Counted from the first letter of the stretch, positions 36,386 through 45,152 are shown. The stretch is 64,000 nt of DNA from DATAEY01 sp038199035 (GCA_038199035.1 JBBPZM010000071.1:1-64000), one strand, 5' to 3'. The notes: generated by a model from the sequence alone, not told the origin. Program-made: numbers and translations.

Positions 36386-37063
36386 CTACACCCGAGGGGG
36401 CGGCCCACCGGCCGGCGGCCCGGGGGGCGGCGAGCCTGGCGGGGGCGCCTGGCCGCCGGGTCCGGGAGGCGGCGAGCCCGGCGGAGGGGTGGTCGGAGGC
36501 GCGGGGTCGGTGCCGCCGACCGGCGGCGCACCGCCTGCCGATGGCTGCGCAGCCGTGCCCGCCGGCCCGCCGTCGCCGCGCCGTCCCTGCATCTCGGCCG
36601 CGGCCTGGCTGAAGGTCGTTCCCTCGTCGCGCATGGACATGAACCCGCCCAGGGCGATCAGCGCGCAGAGCAGGAGCCCGAGATACGCCCCGAAGGCGAC
36701 GCTGATGAACGCGTTGGGGCCCGGCTGGTCGATGATCCGGAACAGGACCAGGACGGTGGCCAGCACCCCGAGGGCGGTGACCGCAACGCTGGCCGCCACC
36801 GGCAGGGCCACAGAGCGCTGGGTCCCGGTGAGCACGGCCGAGGCGATCCCGGCCAGGGCGGTGATGAGCAGGAGGATGTCGAGGAGGCGGAAGGACTGCC
36901 AGGCGTTGGCGGTGATGTCCAGCCCCGACTGCCTGGCCAGCACGTCGGTCAATCCCCCGCCCAGGCCGCCCACGCGGTACCAGGAGAAGAACATGACGAT
37001 CAGCAGCAGCACGCCGGCCACACCGGCGACGACCTCACCCAGGCGCAGCTTGTTGAAGTCCAT
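36386..37063 (-). CDS. Four-helix membrane protein with proline-rich tail
   Basis: 225 residues from ATG 37063, which has an AGGAGAAG ribosome site. Four transmembrane helices (VVAGVAGVLLLIVMFFSWY, LLDILLLITALAGIASAVL, SVAVTALGVLATVLVLFRII, FGAYLGLLLCALIALGGFM) are followed by a cytoplasmic tail in which Gly and Pro make up almost everything (PPTTPPPGSPPPGPGG). Such tails occur in many actinobacterial envelope proteins and can bind partner proteins. No enzymatic motif. Upstream neighbour is folD, separated by a strong hairpin, so it probably has its own promoter. Confidence 0.75.
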   Translation of the reverse strand: MDFNKLRLGEVVAGVAGVLLLIVMFFSWYRVGGLGGGLTDVLARQSGLDITANAWQSFRLLDILLLITALAGIASAVLTGTQRSVALPVAASVAVTALGVLATVLVLFRIIDQPGPNAFISVAFGAYLGLLLCALIALGGFMSMRDEGTTFSQAAAEMQGRRGDGGPAGTAAQPSAGGAPPVGGTDPAPPTTPPPGSPPPGPGGQAPPPGSPPPGPPAGGPPPRV

Positions 37064-37111
37064 CGCTTCTCCTAGTTTCGCTGTGTCGCGGACCATCGCG
37101 CGGCCCGGTTG

Positions 37112-37131
37112 GCCCACCGTATCCGGTGGGC
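37112..37131. terminator. 8-bp perfect stem-loop downstream of folD
   Basis: GCCCACCG-tatc-CGGTGGGC, a perfect 8-bp stem with a 4-nt loop, sits 20 bp after the folD stop in the transcribed (minus) direction. No long U-run follows, as is common in high-GC actinobacteria. The best terminator candidate in the window. Confidence 0.55.
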
Positions 37132-37150
37132 GAGGCGGCCGGAAGGCCTG

Positions 37151-38014
37151 CTAGAGAGCGGGGCCCTCGCCCTGCGCGCGTGCGGCGGCCAGCGTGTTGC
37201 GCAGCAGCATGGCGATGGTCATCGGCCCGACTCCGCCCGGGACCGGGGTGATGGCCCCCGCCACCTGAGTGACCGCCTCGAAGTCCACGTCCCCCACCAA
37301 GCCCTCCGGGCCGCGGTTGATGCCCACGTCGATCACCGCCGCGCCGGGCCTGACGAAGTCCGCGCCGACCATCCGCGGGACGCCCACCGCCGCTACCAGC
37401 ACGTCGGCGCGGGCACACTCGACCGCGAGGTCGGCGGTGCGCGAGTGGCAGGTGGTGACGGTGGCGTTGCGCTCGAGCAGCAGGGCGCCGAGCGGGCGGC
37501 CGACCAGCAGCGACCTCCCCAGGACGACGGCGCGGGCGCCCCCGAGACAAACTCCGGTGGCGTCGAGGAGCTCGATCACGCCCGCCGGCGTGCAGGGCCG
37601 CAGCCCCGGTCGCCCCTGGGCCAGTCGGCCGGCGCTGATCGGGGTGAGGCCGTCGACGTCCTTGGCCGGGTCGATCAGCGCGGTGAGGCCATCGCCGTCG
37701 AGGTGGTCGGGGACCGGAAGCTGGAGGAGGATGCCGATGACCGCGGGATCGGCGTTGAGCTGGCCGATCAGCTCCGCGACCTGGGCCTGGGAGGAGTCGG
37801 CGGCGAGCCGGTGGTCGAAGCCGGCGATCCCCGCCTCGCCGCACGCCCGCTGCTTGCCCGAGACGTAGACGTCGGAGGCGGGGTCCTCGCCGACGAGCAC
37901 GGTGGCCAGGCCGGGAGGCGATCCCCCGGCGGCGACGAGCGCGACCACGTCGCGCGCGACCTGGTAGCGCACCTTCTGCGAGATCGCCCTCCCGTCGATG
38001 ATCGTGGCCGCCAC
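37151..38014 (-). CDS. folD: Bifunctional methylene-THF dehydrogenase/cyclohydrolase
   Basis: 287 residues. Interconverts methylene-, methenyl- and 10-formyl-tetrahydrofolate using NADP. Catalytic YVSGKQ (Tyr50, Lys54), LLQLPVPDHLD and DPAKDVDGL (signature 1), the Rossmann region VVLGRSLLVGRPLG, and the C-terminal signature PVPGGVGPMTIAMLLRNT. Length is normal. The gene starts 6 bp after the helicase stop on the same strand, so it may be co-transcribed with it. Confidence 0.97.
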   Translation of the reverse strand: MAATIIDGRAISQKVRYQVARDVVALVAAGGSPPGLATVLVGEDPASDVYVSGKQRACGEAGIAGFDHRLAADSSQAQVAELIGQLNADPAVIGILLQLPVPDHLDGDGLTALIDPAKDVDGLTPISAGRLAQGRPGLRPCTPAGVIELLDATGVCLGGARAVVLGRSLLVGRPLGALLLERNATVTTCHSRTADLAVECARADVLVAAVGVPRMVGADFVRPGAAVIDVGINRGPEGLVGDVDFEAVTQVAGAITPVPGGVGPMTIAMLLRNTLAAARAQGEGPAL

Positions 38015-38020
38015 GGGCGC

Positions 38021-40207
38021 TCAGCGCGTCGAGATCGGCGCGTAGGCGGCCATCAGCTTGCGCTCGCTCCCGTCCCCCGCGAAGCGCACGACCACGATCC
38101 CCCCGGGCTCGACCGCCGTGACCACGCCGTCCCCGAAGGCGGCGTGGACGATGTCCTGGCCCAGGCGGAAGTCGGGCGCGGCGGCCTCACTGCGCGCGGA
38201 GTCCCACGACATGGCGCGGATGGCCCGCGCCCCGGTGGCGCCGGGACGGATCGCCGGCTCCTCGCGGTCGGTCAGGTCGCCGGGGATCTCGTCGAGGAAG
38301 CGCGAGCGCAGCCCGTAGGAGCGCGAGCCGAAGATCGTGCGCGTGCGCGCGAAGGTGAGGTAGAGATCGCGCTGGGCGCGCGTGATCCCCACGTAGCAGA
38401 GCCGGCGCTCCTCCTCGAGACCGCCCTCGTCCAGTGCCCGCGAGTGCGGGAACACCCCCTCCTCGCACCCGATGATGAAGACGATCGGGAACTCCAGTCC
38501 CTTGGCGTTGTGGAGCGTCATCAACGTGACCAGCCCCTCCTCGTCGCGCAGCGAGTCCTGGTCGGAGAGCAGCGAGACCTGCTGGAGGTAGGCCTCGAGC
38601 TCGCCGGTCTCGGGCCCGGCCTCGAATTCCCGCGCGCCCTCGACCAGCTCCTGGAGGTTCTCGATGCGGCCCTGGGCCTCGATCGTGCGCTCGGCCTCGA
38701 GCGCCTCCAGGTAGCCGGTGCGCCGCAGGGCGTCGTCGAGCAGCTCCCACACCCCGGCGCCCGCGTCGGCGCGCTCGCGCAGCTCGTCCATCGTCTCCAT
38801 GAACCGTCCGAAGGCCTTGACCGCCGCGGTGCCCAGGCCGGGAACCTCGGCCGCGCGTCGGGCAGCCTCGAACACCGGGACGCCGGTGGTGTTCGCAAAG
38901 GCGATGACCCGTGACAGCGACGTCTGGCCGATGCCGCGCCGGGGCGAGTTGGCGACGCGGGTGAACGCGCTCACGTCCTGCGGGTTGGCCAGCACGGTCA
39001 GGTAGGCGATCGCGTCCTTGATCTCGGCCCGGTCGTAGAATTTCGTGCCGCCGATCACCTGGTAGGCGATGTCCGCCTGGACCAGCGTGTCCTCCAGCAC
39101 CCGCGACTGCGCGTTGGTGCGGTAGAAGACGGCGAGCTCCTCGCGCGAGACGCCCTCGTCGACCAGGCGCTGGATCTCGCCGGCCACGAAGCGCGCTTCC
39201 GCCCGCTCGTCGTCGAGCTCGCGGACCTTGATCGGGTCGCCCGGGCCCAGGTCGGTCCACAGCGACTTGGACTTGCGTCCGCGGTTGTTGGAGACGACGG
39301 CGTTGGCGGCGTCGAGGATCGTCTGGGTCGAGCGGTAGTTCTGCTCGAGGCGCACGACGTGGGCGTCGGGGTGGTCGTCCTCGAAGTTGAGGATGTTGGC
39401 GATGTCGGCGCCGCGGAAGCTGTAGACCCCCTGGTCGTCGTCGCCGACGACCGCGAGGTTGCGGTGCTCCCCGGACAGCAGTTGGAGCCAGCGGTACTGG
39501 GCGTGGTTGGTGTCCTGGTACTCGTCGACCAGGACGTGGCGAAAGGCGGTCGCGTAGCGCTCGCGCACCTCGGGGAAGAGCTGGAGCAGGTCGACGGCCC
39601 GGACGAGCAGGTCGTCGAAGTCCATCGCGTTGTTGCGGTGGATCTCGCGCTGGTAATGCTCGTAGGCGTCGGCCACCGTCTGCTCGAAGAACGAGCCGAC
39701 GAGCTGGCGGTAATCGTCCGGGGAGCGCAGGCGGTTCTTGGCGTCGGAGATCTGCGCCTGGACGGCGGCGGGCGGGAAGCGCTTGGGGTCGATGTCGAGG
39801 TCGTCGAGGCAGCGCTTGACCAGGCGGCGGGAGTCGGCCGAGTCGTAGATCGTGAACTGGCGGGTGTAGCCCAGGCGCTGGGCATCGGCGCGCAGCATGC
39901 GCGCGCAGGCCGAGTGGAAGGTCATGACCCACATCGCCCGCACTTGGCGACCGACGAGCAGCCCGACGCGATCGCGCATCTCCTGGGCCGCCTTGTTGGT
40001 GAAGGTGATGGCGAGGATCTCGCCGGCGTGCGCGCGCTCGGTGCGCATCAGCCAGGCGATGCGGTGGGTGAGCACGCGGGTCTTGCCGCTGCCCGCGCCG
40101 GCGAGGATGAGCAGCGGCCCGCCGGTGTGGGTGACCGCCTCGCGCTGGGGCTCGTTGAGCCCGTCCAGGAGGGCGTCGAGGTCCTGCGAGAGCGGGGCCT
40201 GGGCCAT
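38021..40207 (-). CDS. pcrA: ATP-dependent 3'-5' DNA helicase, UvrD/PcrA type
   Basis: 728 residues from ATG 40207. SF1A motifs in order: Q-motif LNEPQREAV, Walker A LAGAGSGKTRVLT, Ia ITFTNKAAQEM, II LVDEYQDTN, III VVGDDDQGVYSFRGAD, IV YRSTQTIL, V VTLMTLHNAKGLEFP, VI CYVGITRAQRDLYLT. The C-terminal 45 residues (IVHAAFGDGVVTAVE to ISTR) form the small Tudor-like domain that in PcrA binds RNA polymerase, which favours PcrA over other UvrD-like helicases. Acts in nucleotide excision and transcription-coupled repair. Confidence 0.95.
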   Translation of the reverse strand: MAQAPLSQDLDALLDGLNEPQREAVTHTGGPLLILAGAGSGKTRVLTHRIAWLMRTERAHAGEILAITFTNKAAQEMRDRVGLLVGRQVRAMWVMTFHSACARMLRADAQRLGYTRQFTIYDSADSRRLVKRCLDDLDIDPKRFPPAAVQAQISDAKNRLRSPDDYRQLVGSFFEQTVADAYEHYQREIHRNNAMDFDDLLVRAVDLLQLFPEVRERYATAFRHVLVDEYQDTNHAQYRWLQLLSGEHRNLAVVGDDDQGVYSFRGADIANILNFEDDHPDAHVVRLEQNYRSTQTILDAANAVVSNNRGRKSKSLWTDLGPGDPIKVRELDDERAEARFVAGEIQRLVDEGVSREELAVFYRTNAQSRVLEDTLVQADIAYQVIGGTKFYDRAEIKDAIAYLTVLANPQDVSAFTRVANSPRRGIGQTSLSRVIAFANTTGVPVFEAARRAAEVPGLGTAAVKAFGRFMETMDELRERADAGAGVWELLDDALRRTGYLEALEAERTIEAQGRIENLQELVEGAREFEAGPETGELEAYLQQVSLLSDQDSLRDEEGLVTLMTLHNAKGLEFPIVFIIGCEEGVFPHSRALDEGGLEEERRLCYVGITRAQRDLYLTFARTRTIFGSRSYGLRSRFLDEIPGDLTDREEPAIRPGATGARAIRAMSWDSARSEAAAPDFRLGQDIVHAAFGDGVVTAVEPGGIVVVRFAGDGSERKLMAAYAPISTR

Positions 40208-40405
40208 GGCCTCAACGCTAGCGAGCACCACGGCCGTCTCGGGCCACCGGCGGCCCGGACGACCCGCCGCCGGCAAGCCGCGGGTGCACGCCCGTCTGCT
40301 CCGCCGACGAGTCCCGTCAAGCGACCGGCGCCCGGGAGAGAGCCCCGGCGGCGCGGCCGGGGGCAGGCACCCCGGGGCGCACCACCACCCTGTCCCGCCA
40401 CCTGC

Positions 40406-40442
40406 TAGCGGGGGCTATCACTATTGATAGCGGGGGCTATCA
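40406..40442. promoter_or_regulatory. Duplicated 15-bp element with perfect dyad upstream of the queuosine-salvage locus
   Basis: The sequence tagcgggggctatca occurs at 40406-40420 and again at 40428-40442, a 22-bp repeat spacing (two helical turns). Between and overlapping the copies is a perfect dyad GCTATCA-ctat-TGATAGC at 40414-40431. The element ends 8 bp before the ATG of the salvage gene. This looks like an operator with two sites for a dimeric repressor; which protein binds is unknown. Confidence 0.45.
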
Positions 40443-40450
40443 GCTCCGTC

Positions 40451-41157
40451 ATGGACCCTCTCCACTCCACCCCGCCTTCCGCCGACCTCTGCGACGAGGT
40501 GCGTAGGAATTGCGCGGAGATAGCGCGGTGCGCGCGATGGGTCCACATCGATGTCGGGGCCCTCGGGGCGATCGAGCCGGGGCCCGAGCCGGCTCTGGAC
40601 GCCCGGAGCCACCACCTCGACGCGGAACCCGAGGAGGTGGCGCGCTATCTGCTCACGCTGGACTCGATCAACTTTGGGTCCGGCTGGTTCCCGACCCTGC
40701 GCAAACGGCCCGGGCGCTCGGGGTACTTCACGGCGCGGAAGGATCGGCCCGGCGGCTGGCGCGCCAGCTCGCCGCCGGTATGCCGTTCTTCGCCGACCGC
40801 GGCTTCTACAAGCGGGCCCAGATCGTCCCCAGCGACCTCGCTCTTGCCGGCGTGGCCGACTTCGACGACCTCGACCGCCTGACGATCTTCGCCGACAACC
40901 TGGTCCCCCATGTCCTGCGACTCGATGGCGTGCTGGTCTACGACCCGGCGCTGGCCGCGACCATCGACGCCGGCGAGCTGCTCGCCCCCGGCCAGCGCGA
41001 GCGCGAGATCCGGGGCTGCGCCGTGCACGCCTGCGAAGAGCTCGCCCGTCGCCTCGAGGTCGCTCCGCGCACGCTCGACGCGTGGCTGTGGAATCGCGGC
41101 CAGGGCGAGCGCTACAAGGCGCGCCCGCGCCACCGCACGCGGACCGTCTTCTATTGA
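40451..41157 (+). pseudogene. Queuosine salvage protein (Q_salvage/DUF2419), internal deletion plus frameshift
   Basis: The N-terminal part is read in one frame from ATG 40451 to about 40740 (MDPLHSTPP, LLTLDSINFGSGWFPTLRKR, SGYFTA). The C-terminal part is in the -1 frame from about 40745 to TGA 41157 (GMPFFADRGFYKRAQ, FDDLDRLTIFADNLVPHVL, CAVHACEEL, LWNRGQGERYKARPRHR). Both are strong matches to the queuosine-nucleotide hydrolase family. The roughly 75-80 residues that normally link them are absent. One deletion of about 230-240 bp, not a multiple of three, explains both defects. Otherwise it would hydrolyse queuosine 5'-phosphate to recover queuine. Assembly error is the alternative. Confidence 0.75.
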
Positions 41158-41161
41158 GGGG

Positions 41162-41204
41162 CGGCTCGGGAAGACCGGGCGGCTCGGGAAGACCGGGCGG
41201 CTCG
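41162..41204. repeat. 18-bp tandem repeat, 2.4 copies
   Basis: cggctcgggaagaccggg occurs at 41162-41179 and 41180-41197 without mismatch, followed by cggctcg. It lies in the 48-bp gap between the convergent salvage pseudogene and cysE. Its last unit forms the left arm of a hairpin over the cysE stop. Confidence 0.8.
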
Positions 41205-41214
41205 CCTAGCCGCC
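41196..41214. terminator. 7-bp hairpin at the cysE stop codon
   Basis: GGCGGCT-cgcct-AGCCGCC is an exact inverted repeat that includes the cysE stop codon. Without a U-tract it is only a possible bidirectional terminator between the convergent genes. Confidence 0.3.
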
Positions 41215-41979
41215 GGCCGGGTTGGGTCCCCGGGCCGGGCGCAGCGGGCGCACCTCGGCGGGCCGGTGGCCCACGCCGTCGGGCTCACGGGGCGCCGCTC
41301 CGCCCCGGTCGCCCGCGATGTCGGCGACCGCCCGCTCGAGCGCTCCGATGCGGCTGGCCAGGCCGCGGATGGCGTCGGCCAGGGGGTCGGGGAGATGTAC
41401 CCAGTCGGCGTCGGGGCCCTCCGGGCGCCGGCCCTCGACCCGGACGGGGTGACCGGGGTTGCCGACCACCGTCGAGTTCGGCGGCACGTCGTGGATGACC
41501 ACGCTGTTGGCCCCGATCTTCGAGCCGTGGCCGATGGTGATCGGCCCCAGCAGCTTGGCGCCCGAGCCGATCGTCACGTTGTCCTGCACGGTGGGGTGTC
41601 GCTTGCCCGAGGCAAAGCCCGTCCCCCCCAGCGTCACGCCCTGGTAGAGGGTGACCGCGTCGCCGATGTCGGCCGTCTCCCCCACCACCACACCCATCCC
41701 GTGGTCGATGAAGAAGGCGTCGCCGATGCGCGCGGCGGGATGGATCTCGATCCCCGTGAGCACGCGCGTGATGGAGGCCAGCGTGCGCGGCACGACTGGG
41801 ATGCCGGCCTCGTGCAGCGCGTGAGCGACGCGATGGGAGAGTACGGCGTGGATCCCGGGCCACGAGACGAGGATCTCCGCCGGTCCGACCCCGCGGGCGG
41901 CCGGGTCGCGCTCGCGGGCGGCCCCGACGTCGCGACGGACCTCGCGCGCCACCCGCGTCAGCGTGCCCAGGCCGAGCAT
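41206..41979 (-). CDS. cysE: Serine O-acetyltransferase
   Basis: 257 residues. Transfers acetyl from acetyl-CoA to serine to make the substrate of CysK. Helical N-terminus with ILVSWPGIHAVLSHRVAHAL, then the left-handed beta-helix of hexapeptide repeats (IGDAFFIDHGMGVVVGETADIGDAVTLYQGVTLGG), with the catalytic HPTVQDNVTIGSGAKLLGP and KIGANSVVIHDVP, then GNPGHPVR. The C-terminal 60 residues are longer and more charged than the minimal enzyme, ending GPNPAGG. Downstream of cysK, 64 bp apart, same strand. Confidence 0.94.
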   Translation of the reverse strand: MLGLGTLTRVAREVRRDVGAARERDPAARGVGPAEILVSWPGIHAVLSHRVAHALHEAGIPVVPRTLASITRVLTGIEIHPAARIGDAFFIDHGMGVVVGETADIGDAVTLYQGVTLGGTGFASGKRHPTVQDNVTIGSGAKLLGPITIGHGSKIGANSVVIHDVPPNSTVVGNPGHPVRVEGRRPEGPDADWVHLPDPLADAIRGLASRIGALERAVADIAGDRGGAAPREPDGVGHRPAEVRPLRPARGPNPAGG

Positions 41980-42043
41980 GGCGCAAGGGTACCGGCGGCG
42001 CCTGCCCGGTCTTCGAGGGCCTCGGGCCGGAGGGTTAGACCGT

Positions 42044-42985
42044 CTAGGGCGCGAAGAACGGCGTTGACACGTAGCGCTCCCCGGAGTCGGGCAGGATCAC
42101 CACGATGCGCTTGCCCCGCGACTCGGCGCGCTGCGCCACCCGCATCGCCGCCCACAGCGCCGCGCCGCAGGAGATGCCGCCCAGGACGCCCTCCCGGCGG
42201 GCCAGCACCCGGGCGGTCTCGATGGCGTCGTCGTCGCTCACCCCGATGACCTCGTCGATCACCGCGCGGTCTAGCACCGGGGGAACGAAGCCCGCCCCGA
42301 TCCCCTGGATCTTGTGCGGGCCCGGTCGGCCGCCGGCGAGCACACTCGACGCCAACGGCTCGACGGCCACGACGCGCGTGCCCGGGTCGCGCTGCTTGAG
42401 CACCTCCCCCACTCCGGTGATCGTCCCGCCGGTCCCCACGCCGCCCACGAAGACGTCGACGCGGCCGTCGAGGGCGTCGAGTATCTCCGGCGCCGGGGTG
42501 CGGCGGTGGACCTCGGGGTTGGCCGGGTTGGAGAACTGGTCGGGCAGGAAGACGTCAGGCTGCTCGGCCAGCGCGCGGGCGGCCTGCACCGCCTCGTCCA
42601 TCCCCCCCAGCGACTCGACCTCCTCGACGCGGGCGCCGTAGAGGCGCAGGAGCCCGGCGCGCTCGCGGCTCATGCCCTGGGGCAGCGTGAGCACCAGGTC
42701 GTATCCGCGGGCCGCGCAGACGAAGGCGAGTGCGATGCCCGTGTTGCCGCTGGTGGCCTCGACGATCGTGGTGCGGCCCGGCTCGATGCGGCCCTGCGCC
42801 TCGGCCGCCTCGATCATCGCCACCCCGATGCGGTCCTTGACGCTGCCGCCGGGATTGAGGGACTCCAGCTTGGCGTAGAGCTCGACCTCCAGGTCGGGCT
42901 CGAGGACGCGGGTCAGGCGGACCATCGGCGTAGCGCCGACGTGGGCCGCGATGTTGGAGGGAACCCCGGAGATGGAGCTCTTCAG
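42044..42985 (-). CDS. cysK: Cysteine synthase A (O-acetylserine sulfhydrylase), probable CTG start
   Basis: 313 residues from CTG 42985, or 293 from ATG 42925. PLP lysine in LNPGGSVKDRIG (Lys50 in the longer form), TSGNTGIAL, PQGMSRERAGLL, phosphate-binding GVGTGGTITG, and CGAALWAA with ILPDSGERYVST at the C-terminus. The segment NIAAHVGATPMVRL, upstream of the ATG, is the conserved first strand of CysK (usually NxxExIGNTPLVRL), so the true start must lie upstream. The only candidate with family-like length is CTG, which forms a CTGA overlap with the preceding lipoprotein stop. Makes cysteine from O-acetylserine supplied by CysE. Confidence 0.94.
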   Translation of the reverse strand: MKSSISGVPSNIAAHVGATPMVRLTRVLEPDLEVELYAKLESLNPGGSVKDRIGVAMIEAAEAQGRIEPGRTTIVEATSGNTGIALAFVCAARGYDLVLTLPQGMSRERAGLLRLYGARVEEVESLGGMDEAVQAARALAEQPDVFLPDQFSNPANPEVHRRTPAPEILDALDGRVDVFVGGVGTGGTITGVGEVLKQRDPGTRVVAVEPLASSVLAGGRPGPHKIQGIGAGFVPPVLDRAVIDEVIGVSDDDAIETARVLARREGVLGGISCGAALWAAMRVAQRAESRGKRIVVILPDSGERYVSTPFFAP

Positions 42986-43218
42986 TTACCCGGGCCGTCG
43001 CACGGGTCGACGCCCGGGGTGGAGCCGCCCTGCTCGTCGTTGACGCCGTCCTGGGCGACGCCCTTGGGCTGGTGGATGCAGGGCGAGGGAGGAGCCGGCG
43101 AGTTCGCGGCGTGCGACGGCGAGGGGAGCTTCTCGCTCGAGCAGCCGGCGGCCGAGAGCGCCACGGCGGCGGCCGCGGCCAGGCTGAGGAGGATGCGCGG
43201 GGCTCGATCGACGCTCAC
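42982..43218 (-). CDS. Small lipoprotein
   Basis: 78 residues from GTG 43218. Signal peptide RILLSLAAAAAVALSAAGC with a lipobox (Cys about 25), then a Ser/Pro-rich stretch and a C-terminal segment with two more cysteines (PCIHQPKG, VDPCDGPGN) that could form a disulphide. Gly/Asp-rich end. Sits 4 bp overlapping cysK; the link to cysteine metabolism is probably only transcriptional. Confidence 0.72.
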   Translation of the reverse strand: MSVDRAPRILLSLAAAAAVALSAAGCSSEKLPSPSHAANSPAPPSPCIHQPKGVAQDGVNDEQGGSTPGVDPCDGPGN

Positions 43219-43282
43219 GGCTCGCGACCAAGCTACTACGGTCCCGCGACGACGGGCAAGCGCCAACCGCCAGCCGCACGGC

Positions 43283-45064
43283 TCAGGGGCAGCCCTCGAG
43301 GCGAGCGAGCGGGTTGGTCGCACGCCGCCGCAGGACCGGCTCGAAGACGACGGTCGGGTAGGCCGGCGTGACCGCGGTGAAGCAGCCGCGCCGGTCGACC
43401 GCGGTGACGTAGTCCACGACCCCGCGGGGGCGGTCCGGCACGCCGTAGTTCACCTGGCAGGCCCAGGCCCAGTCGCGACTGGCGGCGGGCTCGGAGGCCA
43501 GCGGCTCGCAGCGCGAGTGGGCCCCACTCACCGCGCTGATCGCGCTGCCGGTGGTCATCCGCCGGTGGGCGTCGGCGGCTCGCTCGAAGGCGTGCGCGGT
43601 GGCCGGCTGCAGCGCGCGGACGGAGATCCGGGGCGGCTGGTGGCTCGGGGTCCCGGCCAGCGGGGCGACCAGGGTGACGACGAGGACGTGGAGCGCGGTT
43701 CCCCCCGCGCCCACCGATAACAATCCCGGCGCCGCGCGCACCGCGATGACGAAGACGGTCATGGCCACGGTGGCCAGGCGCAGGGCGCGGCTGGCGCCCA
43801 CGGCGGCCAGCGGGACCAGCCAGATGAGGTACCAGGGAAGCAGGTAGGCCGAGCTCGCCATGACGACCAGCGTGGCCCAGCCGGCCGACTCGATCCAGTC
43901 CGCGCCCCTCCACGCCCGGACCATGAGCGCGAGGACGAGGACGACCGCGATCACCGAGGCGGCGAGGCGGACGTGCTCGGGCGATCCCGTCCAGCCGAGC
44001 CAGTCGCCGAGCTGCGCGGGGACGCTGGTCAGCGAGTTGCGGTTCTGCTGGTCGCTCAGCGCCGCGAGGAAGCCGAACATCCGCGTGCCGAACGCGCCCA
44101 GGGCGACGGCCAGCACACCGACGGCGGCGATCGCCGCCGCCGCCAGCGCGCGGGCCCGGCGGCGGGCGCCGAGGATCAGGAAGGGCAGGACGAGCCCGGC
44201 GGATGTCTTTACGCCCACCGCGAGCACTCCGGCCACCGCGCCGGCCCGCTCGCGGCCGACGACGACCAGGTAGACGGCGCCCATCGCCACCATCATCTGA
44301 AGCGCGTCGTTGTGGAAGCCGCCGACCGTGTAGATGAGCACCGCGGGATTGAGGCCGTAGAGGACGGCGCCGGTCAGCGGCGGGCGCCGCAGGGCCCCGG
44401 CGATGCGCCACACCAGGGCCAGGCACCCGAGGCTCGAGAGCGTGACCACGGCCTTGAGGACCCACACGGCGACGGGCAGGCCGAGCGGGGCCAGCGCGTA
44501 GGTGGCGAGCGTGAACAACGGTCCGTAGGGGGAGACGCCGCGGTGCCAGGTGAGGAACGGGTAGACCGGGTCCGAGACCACTGTGCCGGACGCGTGGCTG
44601 TAGGGATCGAGGCCGTGCAGCGCGCCCATGCGCGCCCAGTCGAGGTAGCCGAAGAAGTCCGACGAGATCAGCGGCGGCCCCAGGAAGAAGATCGCGTGCA
44701 GCGCGACGATGGCCGCGATCGCCCAGCGCGCGCGCAGGGCCGGAGCGCAGGCCAGCGCCACCAGGTAGCCGGCGGTGAGGGCCAGCGCCAGCAGGGCGAA
44801 CTGGCGAGGGGCCAGCCAGTAGCCCGTCCCGCTCAGCGGGCCCCGCAGCCAGCCCGGCAGACCGCCCCGCCGGGCCGGAACCTGCCTCAGCGGGTGCGAC
44901 GCGGCCGCGGTGACGATCCGCAGCGAAACGGCCACGCAGCCGGCGAGCGCGAGGTAGCCGATCACCCCGCGCGCGCGGTGCACGAGGCGGCCCGGGCCAC
45001 TGCGCGGGCGAGTGGCGTCGGCGGGCGGACCGACGCTCCGGGGGGTGAGCGTCGAAGCCTCCAC
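43283..45064 (-). CDS. Polytopic membrane glycosyltransferase, MptA/B- or GT87-like
   Basis: 593 residues with 11-13 predicted transmembrane helices. The first external loop holds SSDFFGYLDWARMGALHGLDPY and DPVYPFLTWHRGVSPYGPLF. This Asp-aromatic-Tyr ... GxDPY ... PYGPLF arrangement is typical of polyprenol-phosphate-mannose-dependent alpha-1,6-mannosyltransferases (MptB) and GT87 enzymes. The last 110 residues are a soluble extracellular domain with three cysteines (HSRCEPLAS, AWACQVNYG, RRGCFTAV). Likely builds a mannan-type or lipoglycan polymer at the cell surface; the donor and acceptor cannot be read from sequence. Confidence 0.72.
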   Translation of the reverse strand: MEASTLTPRSVGPPADATRPRSGPGRLVHRARGVIGYLALAGCVAVSLRIVTAAASHPLRQVPARRGGLPGWLRGPLSGTGYWLAPRQFALLALALTAGYLVALACAPALRARWAIAAIVALHAIFFLGPPLISSDFFGYLDWARMGALHGLDPYSHASGTVVSDPVYPFLTWHRGVSPYGPLFTLATYALAPLGLPVAVWVLKAVVTLSSLGCLALVWRIAGALRRPPLTGAVLYGLNPAVLIYTVGGFHNDALQMMVAMGAVYLVVVGRERAGAVAGVLAVGVKTSAGLVLPFLILGARRRARALAAAAIAAVGVLAVALGAFGTRMFGFLAALSDQQNRNSLTSVPAQLGDWLGWTGSPEHVRLAASVIAVVLVLALMVRAWRGADWIESAGWATLVVMASSAYLLPWYLIWLVPLAAVGASRALRLATVAMTVFVIAVRAAPGLLSVGAGGTALHVLVVTLVAPLAGTPSHQPPRISVRALQPATAHAFERAADAHRRMTTGSAISAVSGAHSRCEPLASEPAASRDWAWACQVNYGVPDRPRGVVDYVTAVDRRGCFTAVTPAYPTVVFEPVLRRRATNPLARLEGCP

Positions 45065-45152
45065 TCAGACCGCCGGCCTCGCCAGATCACAGGTTGCGAC
45101 GATGGGCGGATGATGGCGAAGAGCGCTCGGCGGGTCGATCGCCCGTTCAGGA

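Noticed and set aside
40424..40882. A complete 152-residue stand-alone gene in the first frame of the salvage locus
   Set aside because: Homology to the queuosine-salvage family ends near 40740 and continues in another frame; the rest of this frame is non-conserved.
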